DNA from: Hymenobacter jeollabukensis
GTDB lineage: Bacteria; Bacteroidota; Bacteroidia; Cytophagales; Hymenobacteraceae
DNA: 64,000 bases
Assembly (NCBI RefSeq): GCF_005771675.1
Contig: NZ_VAJM01000002.1
Coordinates: 62,001-126,000, forward strand
Direction of reading: 5' to 3'
Shown one piece after another: positions 35,289 to 42,171 of this stretch. Each line of letters begins with the position of its first letter. Position 1 is the stretch's first letter. The notes below the pieces were generated by a model that did not search any database, had not been told where the DNA came from, and was given only the letters and a program-made list of their open reading frames with translations. The position numbers and the translations under genes were made by a program.

Positions 35289-37832
35289 CTATTTCCGCAC
35301 CACACGCTGCTGGTAGCGCTGCCCATCGACGGAGGCGGTGAGCAGGTAGTTGCCGGCGGGGCACTGCGGGGCCACGCGCAGGCGGGCCGGGCCAGCCATT
35401 ACCTCCTGCTGCTGCGTCCACACCACCCGGCCCAGGGCGTCGGTCAGGGTGAGCACGGCGTTGCCGGAGCCGGGCGCCAGCAGCTCCACGTCGAAGGTCT
35501 GATCAAACGCGGTGGGAAAGGCGGCCAGCGTCGGGCGGTTGTCGAAGCTGACGGTGCGCGGGCCGTAGTAGGTTTCGCGGCCGTCGCGGTCCTGCTGGCG
35601 CAGGCGGTAGTAGCGCAGCCCCTGCTTGCCGGTTTCGGTATCCACGTAGCGGTAGTCACGGGCCACGATGGCGTTGGGCGTGGGGCTGGCCACGAAAGCC
35701 AGCTGCCGGAAATGGTGCCCGTCGGTGGATACTTCCACCGCGAAGCCCCGGCTGTTTTCCTCGGTGGCGGTGCTCCACGTCAGCACGGCGGCCTGCTGCT
35801 GGCGCTGGGCGCGGAAGGTCGTCAGGCCCACCGGCAGCACCACGTTCTGCTCACCCAGTGTCCAGCGCGAAAAGCCATCGACGCCGCTGAGCTGGGCAAA
35901 GCCCGCGCCGCTGCTGCTGATGCCCTTGTATTCCCAGGTGCCGCCGCCGTTCGTCGATTTGAAGAAGCGCAGGTCGGTGGCCGTCAGTCCGTTCAGCTCG
36001 TTGCTGAGGTAGTCGAAGCGCATATCCACGTTCAGGCCGGTGCTGACGCCCGCCGCGATGTCGAAGTAGCGCTTGAGGGCGGGCGTGCCGTTGATGGTGG
36101 CGGCCGTGCCGGTGGTGCGCACCACGGTGGTCAGGCCCGGCAGCAAAGAGCCGGTAGCGGGGGTCAGCGTCAGGCCCACGTTGCCGAAGATTTCGGCCTG
36201 CCCGCTGCGGGGCGTGCGGCGGGCTTCCACGCGGCCGAGCACGTAGCTGGCGGCCGTTTCCGAAAGCAGGGCGTCGGCGTTGAGGCGGATTTTGTTGGGG
36301 CCCGTGTCGAGGACGCCGCCGTTCATCACCAGGTTGTTGGCCAGGGTCACGTCGTCGGTGAGGGTTTTCACACCCGCGCCGCGCACTTCCAGGTTGTAGT
36401 ACAGGCCGCCGCCCACGAGCTGCGGGCCCGAGCCCGTGAGCAGCACGCCGCCGGTGGTGCAACTGAACACGCCAGTGTTGTTCAGGTCGCCCTTCACTTC
36501 CAGGTTGCCCAGCGTCTGGGCGAAGGCACCGGAGTTGGTGAAGTCGCCGTTGACGATGATGTCGCCGCCGGTGTGGTTGAGCGTGCCCTGAATGGTGAGG
36601 TTGCCCGTCACCACCGTCTGCCCGCTCTGGATGCTCATCACCTGCCCGGGCGCCACCGTGAAGCTGTTGAGCACCGTCTGCGCCTGCGACACCAGCGAAT
36701 TCACGCCGTCGGTGCCGTTGTTGGTCACGGCCGCCACGGCGTTGGCCGTCAGCTCGCTGCGGCCGCCGGCCAGCAGCAGGGCCTGGAAGGCCTGGGTGCT
36801 GGGCTGCGAGAGGCTGATGTTGCGCACCACGTTGTTTTCCACCACGTTGGCCGCCGAGCCGGTGCCCGAGCCGCAGCTCACCACCACGCCCTTGAAGTCC
36901 TGCGCGCCGGCATTCACCCACACGGCCCCGCCCGCCTGCGGCCCGGTGCCGCCGATGTAGTTGCCGCTCACCGCGTTGTTGTCGGAGCCCGCGCCGGCCA
37001 GGAAGCTGATGGCCGTCTGGGCCGTGGTGGGCGCCGTGGCCAGCGAGTAGTAGAAGCTGTTGTCGCGGATGATCCACCCGTCGCCGTTGCCGCTGCTCAC
37101 TTTCACCCCGCACTGGGCGTAGTTGGCCAGCTCGTTGCTGAGCAGGGCCACCCGGTCGTTGGCCGCGCTGCCGTTGCCGGCCGCCGCGTACACCAGGTTG
37201 GCGGGCAGCAGACCGCTGCCCGCCTGGGCCAGGTAGTTGCCTACCAGCGTATTATCGTCGTTGCCGAGGCTGCTGCCCCCGTCGATTTCGACTACTCCCC
37301 CCGCGAGCGAGGCATTATTACCGAGCAGGCGGGCGTCGCGGACGGTGATGTTGCGCGCGTCGGCGGTGAGGGCCACGGTGGGCTGGGCCGTGCCGGGCTG
37401 CTGCACCGTTAGCTGGCGGGCACTGCTGCCGTTGTGGCCGCTCAGCGTCACGTAGCGCGTGCCGCCTCCGAAGGTCACCGTGCCGTTGATGACGACGCCG
37501 GTGGCGCCGGCCTCGGGTTTGATGGTGAGCGTGTTGGCGGCGCTGCCCACGCGGGCAATCAGCACGTTTTCCTCGAAGGTGCTACCGCTGGTCAGCCGCA
37601 GTTCGTAAGGGGCATTCAGCGTGACGGGCACTGCGGCCAGGGCCTGGGTAATAGAAGCGTAAGTACCGCCGTTGCCGACGCGGTAGACCACCGGCGCCTG
37701 GGCCTGGGCGCGCTGCACCAGCAGCAGCACCAGCGCCGAGAGCAGCAGCAGCCACATGGCCAACGAGGCCTGTTGGCGCGTCACGCCAGCGGCGCGGCCA
37801 GAGTTATCAGGGGAGGGTAAAGTTTGTTTCAT
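35289..37832 (-). CDS. Secreted right-handed beta-helix protein with T9SS type A tail
   Basis: 847 residues. An N-terminal hydrophobic signal (WLLLLSALVLLLVQRAQAQ, ~27-45) follows a 26-residue charged lead, long but still plausible as a signal peptide. Residues ~50-420 are parallel beta-helix-like (YASITQALAAVP, NITVRDARLLGNNASL, DGWIIRDNSFYYS). A middle part contains repeated strand motifs (GNLTIQGTLNHTGGDIIVNG; GNLEVKGDLNNTGVF). The LPVGLTTFRAQRQQQAAVLTW segment is common before T9SS tails. The final ~85 residues (AFPTAFDQTFDVEL ... NYLLTASVDGQRYQQRVVRK) form a T9SS type A sorting domain. Predicted to be surface exposed, maybe polysaccharide binding or lyase-like, but no catalytic residues can be named. 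Confidence 0.88.
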   Translation of the reverse strand: MKQTLPSPDNSGRAAGVTRQQASLAMWLLLLSALVLLLVQRAQAQAPVVYRVGNGGTYASITQALAAVPVTLNAPYELRLTSGSTFEENVLIARVGSAANTLTIKPEAGATGVVINGTVTFGGGTRYVTLSGHNGSSARQLTVQQPGTAQPTVALTADARNITVRDARLLGNNASLAGGVVEIDGGSSLGNDDNTLVGNYLAQAGSGLLPANLVYAAAGNGSAANDRVALLSNELANYAQCGVKVSSGNGDGWIIRDNSFYYSLATAPTTAQTAISFLAGAGSDNNAVSGNYIGGTGPQAGGAVWVNAGAQDFKGVVVSCGSGTGSAANVVENNVVRNISLSQPSTQAFQALLLAGGRSELTANAVAAVTNNGTDGVNSLVSQAQTVLNSFTVAPGQVMSIQSGQTVVTGNLTIQGTLNHTGGDIIVNGDFTNSGAFAQTLGNLEVKGDLNNTGVFSCTTGGVLLTGSGPQLVGGGLYYNLEVRGAGVKTLTDDVTLANNLVMNGGVLDTGPNKIRLNADALLSETAASYVLGRVEARRTPRSGQAEIFGNVGLTLTPATGSLLPGLTTVVRTTGTAATINGTPALKRYFDIAAGVSTGLNVDMRFDYLSNELNGLTATDLRFFKSTNGGGTWEYKGISSSGAGFAQLSGVDGFSRWTLGEQNVVLPVGLTTFRAQRQQQAAVLTWSTATEENSRGFAVEVSTDGHHFRQLAFVASPTPNAIVARDYRYVDTETGKQGLRYYRLRQQDRDGRETYYGPRTVSFDNRPTLAAFPTAFDQTFDVELLAPGSGNAVLTLTDALGRVVWTQQQEVMAGPARLRVAPQCPAGNYLLTASVDGQRYQQRVVRK

Positions 37833-38358
37833 GGCTCAGAAGGGCAGGAGGCTAGGTTCAATCGGGGCAAAAGGGTAGCTGCCGACGGCCGAAAAGGCGC
37901 CGGAAGTAGCCGGGCTGAGCGAGGTATGCACGCAGCCCGGAGCGGGATTCACCAGAAAACGAGGGGGGAAGTAGTTAAGCTACCATAGGCAGATACCGGA
38001 AAAGCAACATTATTCCACTGCCATAACCATACGACAGCCAATGTCACTAACCAAATATAGATGACGGTTCGTTGAATCCTATATTGGGAATGATATTTTT
38101 TAACATTATTGATTTGTTGCTCTAATCCACATCAATCAAAATGGGTAAAATATGCTGTTTTTCAATCGTTTTGCCAATTTATGCAGCACAGGCTCGCGCA
38201 GAGTAAAATTTACCAATGCTGGGAACACGCCTAACTGACGGGGCCAGGCTATTGTATAACTATTACAATAAAAAACGAAATAACAATTGCACTAACATCT
38301 TTCACAAATCAAAAAATAGCATTGTTCAAACCCAGCAAATCCAACTTACCGGCTCGTT
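37833..38358. other. AT-rich intergenic region, no gene seen
   Basis: 526 bp between two leftward genes. The half from ~37980 to 38350 is strikingly AT-rich compared with the genome and lacks open frames of protein-like character. It would hold the promoter of the T9SS beta-helix gene and the 3' end of the phosphatase transcript. No clear TAnnTTTG box was identified. Confidence 0.6.
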
Positions 38359-39060
38359 TCAACCTCGTCGTGCGATAGGATACCCGGGCTCGATGTTGGC
38401 CTGCAGGGTCAGCTCCCAGGTATCCAGATTAAGGGCCGCCAAGTGGCACAGCTCGGGGTTGTGGCGGTACACGCAGCCGGTGTCCAGGTCGATGGCGCCG
38501 CTGCGCTTTTCCACCTGCTCGCGCAGGTGCGCTACGGGCTTGGGGTTGTGGCCGTGCAGCAGGCGCTTGCCCTGCAGCCGCGAGGCATCGAACACGAAAT
38601 CCTTGATGTTGAGCATGGAGTGCTGATCTTGGCGCATCTCGTCGGGCGGCAGGCGGAAGTTGAAGCCGGCGTGGACGAGCACGAAATCGGGGAGGTCCAG
38701 CGACAGGGGCAGCGCCTCGATCCAGCGCAGGTAGGGCTCCGGAATGTCCTGGGGGTGCGCCACACCGAAGCTGCCCAGGGTTAGGTTCTGGTCGGCGGGG
38801 GAGGCCCAGCCGGCCATGGGACGCCGGCCGCGGGCGGCTTCGAGCAGCTCCAGGTCGTGGTTGCCGAGCACGCAGGGCAGCTGGTAGCCGTCGGCCTGCA
38901 GCCGCATCAGGTAATCGAGCACGCCGCGCGAGTCGGGGCCCTTGTTAACGAAGTCGCCGAGCACGTAGAGCGTATCGGCGCGGGTGAGCCGTAGCCGCTC
39001 CTCGACGAGGTGGCGGAAGGAGTGCAGGCAGCCGTGCAGGTCGGTAGTGGCGTAGCGCAT
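38359..39060 (-). CDS. PP1-like serine/threonine phosphatase (calcineurin-like metallophosphoesterase)
   Basis: 233 residues with all phosphoesterase blocks: TDLHGCLHSF (DxH), LGDFVNKGPDSRG (GDxxDRG variant with Asn-Lys for Asp-Arg), LGNHDLELL (GNHD), FVLVHAGFNF and LLHGHNPKP (GHT-like). These bind two metal ions and hydrolyse phosphoesters; the group includes bacterial PrpA/PrpB-like protein phosphatases and diadenosine tetraphosphatases. The start ATG at 39058-39060 is only 6 bp from a heptanucleotide tandem repeat. Its neighbours give no functional hint. Confidence 0.9.
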   Translation of the reverse strand: MRYATTDLHGCLHSFRHLVEERLRLTRADTLYVLGDFVNKGPDSRGVLDYLMRLQADGYQLPCVLGNHDLELLEAARGRRPMAGWASPADQNLTLGSFGVAHPQDIPEPYLRWIEALPLSLDLPDFVLVHAGFNFRLPPDEMRQDQHSMLNIKDFVFDASRLQGKRLLHGHNPKPVAHLREQVEKRSGAIDLDTGCVYRHNPELCHLAALNLDTWELTLQANIEPGYPIARRG

Positions 39061-39066
39061 GATGTA

Positions 39067-39129
39067 TAGGAGTTAGGAGTTAGGAGTTAGGAGTTAGGAG
39101 TTAGGAGTTAGGAGTTAGGAGTTAGGAGG
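39067..39129. repeat. Perfect heptanucleotide tandem repeat (TAGGAGT)8 plus partial copy
   Basis: Eight uninterrupted TAGGAGT units from 39067 to 39122 and a ninth, TAGGAGG, to 39129. The array ends 6 bp from the phosphatase start codon, so it fills its core promoter or leader. Confidence 0.92.
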
Positions 39130-39168
39130 CTACGCCGAATGGGTTGTTGGTGGTTGCCCGGCGCCAAC

Positions 39169-39199
39169 AAAAAAGCACCGCCGGGTGGGCGGTGCTTTT
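39169..39199 (-). terminator. Terminator of the small hydrophilic protein gene
   Basis: AAAAGCACCGCC(C)/GGCGGTGCTTTT hairpin with a short loop. On the minus strand it is followed by a T-run, 20 bases beyond the stop of the 39219 gene. Confidence 0.8.
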
Positions 39200-39218
39200 G
39201 CACGGGAACTGGTTGGGC

Positions 39219-39440
39219 TTAGTGGCCGCCGCCGTAGCCGGGCTTGTCGATTTCCGGCTTGTCGAGGTTGCGGTTGGGGTGGCGCTGGGGCGCGTCCTCG
39301 GCATCCTGCTCGAGGCGGTCCTCAGTCTGGTCGTCGCGCTGGTTGACGGGCAGGCCAGCGGCTTTGGGTTGCTCGGTGGCGGTGGGGCCGCCGGGCTGCT
39401 GCTTCGAGGGCTCGTTGCCCTTGCTATTGCTGTGTGACAT
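39219..39440 (-). CDS. Small hydrophilic protein, 73 aa
   Basis: Entirely polar, Gln/Asp/Pro-rich and without hydrophobic core (SKQQPGGPTATEQPKAAG; NLDKPEIDKPGYGGGH), so probably intrinsically disordered. Similar short ORFs are common in Hymenobacteraceae, but I know of no function; a stress or desiccation role would be a guess. It has its own terminator and lies downstream of another disordered acidic protein on the same strand (60 bp gap), so they may be one operon. Confidence 0.65.
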   Translation of the reverse strand: MSHSNSKGNEPSKQQPGGPTATEQPKAAGLPVNQRDDQTEDRLEQDAEDAPQRHPNRNLDKPEIDKPGYGGGH

Positions 39441-39500
39441 GGCTAGTGGTGTTTTGGTTGGGGAAAGGCACGATGCCCAGCGGCACCGCGGGCCGCGGGC

Positions 39501-40097
39501 CTAGAAGCCCTTGGCAATGCCCGATTCCTGGGCATCGGGGTCGGTCAGGTCGGCGTTGGTATCGGGGCGGGCGTCTGAGGCCTTGGAGTTGTAGTCGATG
39601 GCCCCGCCAGGGGAGGCGCTCCGGCCGCCCCGCACCCCGTCCGAGTCGGAGGCGTCGTCCTCGTCCTCATCGCCGAAGTCGTCGAGGCGGTCTACCGCGT
39701 CGAGGTCGTCGGCGTCGGTGAGGTCTTCGCCGGCGTTGCGGGCGCGGCGCGAGTCGCCGTCCGTTTCGCTGATGGCGTCGGGGAAGCGGCGTGGGTCGAG
39801 CACGTCGGGGGTGGGCATGTCCTCGTTGGGCACCACGGGGCGGCCTTCGTCGTCGCCGCGCATGTTGTCGGCGGGGTGGCCGGGCTTGTCGGCGTCTTCA
39901 TTCACCGACACGGCCGAAATGCCGTCCGAGGAATCGGTGCCGAAGCCCTGCTTGCCGTCACGGTTACCGAAGCCCCCGCGGGCGGCCTCGTTTTTGGGCG
40001 GATCGGCGCCGGGAATGATGTGGCCGGCCTGCAGCTCTTCGTCGGTGGTATCGTTGGGTATTTCCCGCACCGGGCGGTTTTTCGGATCGATGGACAT
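39501..40097 (-). CDS. Acidic, disordered protein, 198 aa
   Basis: Strongly acidic, without signal peptide or membrane segments. The C-terminal half has Asp-rich runs (DLDAVDRLDDFGDEDEDDAS) and ends DLTDPDAQESGIAKGF. The N-terminus SIDPKNRPVREIPNDTTDEEL looks conserved-like rather than random. It lacks any enzyme motif. Together with the 73-aa neighbour it forms a pair of hydrophilic proteins. No function is assigned. Confidence 0.65.
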   Translation of the reverse strand: MSIDPKNRPVREIPNDTTDEELQAGHIIPGADPPKNEAARGGFGNRDGKQGFGTDSSDGISAVSVNEDADKPGHPADNMRGDDEGRPVVPNEDMPTPDVLDPRRFPDAISETDGDSRRARNAGEDLTDADDLDAVDRLDDFGDEDEDDASDSDGVRGGRSASPGGAIDYNSKASDARPDTNADLTDPDAQESGIAKGF

Positions 40098-40166
40098 GGG
40101 CGTTGGTTGTGGGTTGGGAGGGAGTAACGGGTTCTGGGAAGGTGTACTGCGCCCGGGGCGTTTGGG

Positions 40167-40196
40167 TTGCCGAATGCCGGGCGCTGCGTATGTTGG
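40167..40196 (+). promoter_or_regulatory. Promoter of the NADAR gene (-33 TTG, -7 TATGTTGG)
   Basis: TTG at 40167-40169 and TATGTTGG at 40189-40196 are separated by 19 bp, the spacing expected for the Bacteroidota housekeeping promoter. The NADAR ATG is 38 bp downstream. Confidence 0.5.
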
Positions 40197-40234
40197 CGGC
40201 GCAACCGACTTCTGGTAGCCGCCAGCCGCCCCTT

Positions 40235-40816
40235 ATGGACCACGAATACCTCGCCGCCGCCATCCGCAGCCTGGACGAGCTGCAGCAGCACCTCGACGCG
40301 GGCCACACCGTTAAGTACCTGTTTTTCTGGGGCCACACGCCCGCGCCCGGCGCCACCAGCGTGGGCAAGGAGTGCCTAAGCCAGTGGTACCCGGCGCCCT
40401 TCGTCATCGACGGCACGCGCTACCCCACGGCCGAGCACTGGATGATGGCCGAAAAAGCCCGCCTGTTCGGCGACGAAGTCAACCGGCAGGCCATCATCGA
40501 GGCCGCCCACCCCGACCAGGCCAAGAAGTACGGCCGGCTGGTGCGGGGCTTCGACGCGGAGCAGTGGGAGGCGGCGCGCTTCGCCATCGTGGTGCGCGGC
40601 AACGAGGCCAAGTTCGGCCAGCACCCGGCCCTGCGCGAGTTCCTGCTGGCCTCGGGCACGCGGGTGCTGGTGGAGGCCAGCCCCGTCGACGCCATCTGGG
40701 GCATCGGGCTGGCCCAGAACGACCCGCGGGCCCTGAACCCGGCGAGCTGGCGCGGGCTGAACCTGCTGGGCTTCGCGCTGATGGAAGTGCGGGCCCGCCT
40801 GCTCCAGCAACCGTAA
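40235..40816 (+). CDS. NADAR family protein (YbiA-like)
   Basis: 193 residues. NADAR signatures: YLFFWGHTP at the start of the fold, SQWYPAPFVIDGTRYPTAEH, WMMAEKARLFGD, GRLVRGFDAEQWEAARFAIV, NEAKFGQHPALREFLLASG and the C-terminal DAIWGIGLAQNDPRALNPAS. YbiA/NADAR enzymes hydrolyse N-glycosidic bonds in damaged riboflavin intermediates, and related NADAR proteins act on ADP-ribosylated nucleic acids. Which applies here is open. The ATG at 40235 precedes the conserved region. It is probably transcribed with phhB 24 bp downstream. Confidence 0.92.
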   Translation: MDHEYLAAAIRSLDELQQHLDAGHTVKYLFFWGHTPAPGATSVGKECLSQWYPAPFVIDGTRYPTAEHWMMAEKARLFGDEVNRQAIIEAAHPDQAKKYGRLVRGFDAEQWEAARFAIVVRGNEAKFGQHPALREFLLASGTRVLVEASPVDAIWGIGLAQNDPRALNPASWRGLNLLGFALMEVRARLLQQP

Positions 40817-40840
40817 CCGAACCCTTTGTCTTTCCTGCTT

Positions 40841-41095
40841 ATGTGGACCGAAACCGACAACGCGCTGCGCCGCACCTTCCGCTTCAAGGACTTTCAGGCG
40901 GCCTTCAGCTTCATGACCGACGTGGCCGAGGAAGCCGAGTACCAGGACCACCATCCCTGGTGGGCCAACGAGTACAACACCGTGGAATTTCGGCTGCGCA
41001 CCCACGACGCGGGCAACACCGTGACCAAGCGCGACCATAAGCTGGCCGAATCCATCGACAAGCTGGCGGCGGAGTACGGCGGGCAGGTGGTGTAG
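40841..41095 (+). CDS. phhB: Pterin-4a-carbinolamine dehydratase
   Basis: 84 residues, PCD/DCoH family: it dehydrates 4a-hydroxytetrahydropterin to recycle the cofactor of aromatic amino acid hydroxylases. Motifs: FRFKDFQAAFSFMTDVAEEA, EYQDHHPWWANEYN (the catalytic His pair) and VEFRLRTHDAG, then the C-terminal helix DHKLAESIDKLA. An upstream TTG would add five residues; the ATG at 40841 is simpler. No hydroxylase gene is in the window. A 21-bp tandem array follows its stop. Confidence 0.9.
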   Translation: MWTETDNALRRTFRFKDFQAAFSFMTDVAEEAEYQDHHPWWANEYNTVEFRLRTHDAGNTVTKRDHKLAESIDKLAAEYGGQVV

Positions 41096-41129
41096 GCTGT
41101 TGGGCGGGCGGTACGAACGGCCGGTTTCC

Positions 41130-41402
41130 GGAGGTGCCCCTTTTCGTCAGAGGTGTTTTGCTTCGGTCGAGGGGTGTTTTTTCCTGTTCGAAGGGCGTTT
41201 TGTCGCCCTCGAGTAGTGTTTTGCGCCCCTCGAAGGGTGTTTTTGGTCGCTCGAAAGGTGTTTTGCCTTGCTCGAAGAGTGTTAGGGACGGCTCGAAGGG
41301 TGTTTTGCTTTGCTCGAAAGGTGTTTTTGGTAAGTCGAGAGGTGTTTTGTCTTCCTCGAAAGGTGTTGTGGCTTGCTTAAAAGGTATAGCGGCGGGGGCG
41401 AA
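41130..41402. repeat. Array of thirteen 21-bp units
   Basis: Thirteen 21-bp units fill 41130-41402, consensus RGGTGTTTTGCCTTGCTCGAA, with a T-tract and GCTCGA in most copies. The last two or three units are degenerate. Both strands stay open (7-codon period): plus reads SKGVLxx, minus reads TPFEQxK. It occupies the 377-bp gap between phhB and rsmI and stops 71 bp before the rsmI ATG. Confidence 0.9.
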
Positions 41403-41459
41403 TAGGGTAGCGGCCTGATCGACTGGCATGTGTTCAGCCCTCCGTTCCTCGCCGCGGTC

Positions 41460-41467
41460 TACCTTTG
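41460..41467 (+). promoter_or_regulatory. -7 promoter box TACCTTTG of rsmI
   Basis: Exact TAnnTTTG match, five bases before the ATG at 41473. A near-leaderless transcript is predicted. The 21-bp array lies upstream of this box. Confidence 0.65.
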
Positions 41468-41472
41468 CTATT

Positions 41473-42171
41473 ATGTCGACTGTCACTCCCGAGCCCGCCG
41501 CCCTCTACATCGTGCCCACGCCCATCGGCAACCTGGAGGACATTACCCTGCGCGCCATCCGCATCCTGGGCGAGGTGGACGTGGTGCTGGCCGAGGACAC
41601 GCGCACCAGCGGGCGGCTGCTGCAGCACCTGAACCTGAAGAAGCCCATGCTCAGCTACCACCTGCACAACGAGCACCAGACGGTGCAGCGGGTGCTCGAC
41701 CGGCTGGAGAAGGGCGAGCGGATGGCCCTGGTGTCGGACGCGGGCACGCCCGGCATTTCCGACCCCGGCTTTTTGCTGGTGCGGGAATGCCTGGCCCGGG
41801 GGCTGAAAGTGGAGTGCCTGCCGGGGGCCACGGCCTTCGTGCCGGCGCTGCTGAAGTCGGGCTTCGGGGCCGAGCGGTTTACCTTCGAGGGCTTTCTGCC
41901 GGTGAAGAAGGGCCGGCAGACGCGCCTGCGCGAGCTGGCCCCGGAAACCCGGACGATGATTTTCTACGAGTCGCCGCACCGCATCGTGAAGACGCTGGAG
42001 CAGTTTGCCGAGACGTTCGGGCCCGAACGGCCGGCCTCGGTGAGCCGGGAGCTGACCAAGTTGTTTGAAGAAACGGTAACCGAACCGCTGGGCGAGCTGG
42101 CCCGGAATTTCGGCGCCCGCACCACCATTAAAGGAGAAATTGTCATTGTCGTTCAAGGACTTCGCGAATAA
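41473..42171 (+). CDS. rsmI: 16S rRNA (cytidine1402-2'-O)-methyltransferase
   Basis: 232 residues of the tetrapyrrole-methylase fold. RsmI 2'-O-methylates C1402 in the decoding centre using SAM. Signatures: LYIVPTPIGNLEDITLRAIR, VLAEDTRTSGRLLQHL, ALVSDAGTPGISDPGFLLV, CLPGATAFVPALLKSG and MIFYESPHRI. The family often has a C-terminal extension beyond 250 residues; here it ends soon after GEIVIVVQG. The start is the ATG at 41473, right after the -7 box. Its last 32 bases overlap the start of lnt, so the two are translationally coupled. Confidence 0.95.
   Translation: MSTVTPEPAALYIVPTPIGNLEDITLRAIRILGEVDVVLAEDTRTSGRLLQHLNLKKPMLSYHLHNEHQTVQRVLDRLEKGERMALVSDAGTPGISDPGFLLVRECLARGLKVECLPGATAFVPALLKSGFGAERFTFEGFLPVKKGRQTRLRELAPETRTMIFYESPHRIVKTLEQFAETFGPERPASVSRELTKLFEETVTEPLGELARNFGARTTIKGEIVIVVQGLRE

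Noticed and set aside
41134-41418. Plus-strand frame reading SKGVLxx
   Set aside because: Same array, same artefact; no plausible start, hydrophobic low-complexity product.
40911-41486. Minus-strand frame with TPFEQxK heptad repeats
   Set aside because: It runs antisense to phhB and into rsmI, and openness is explained by the 21-bp period (7 codons). Kept only as an alternative in the findings.
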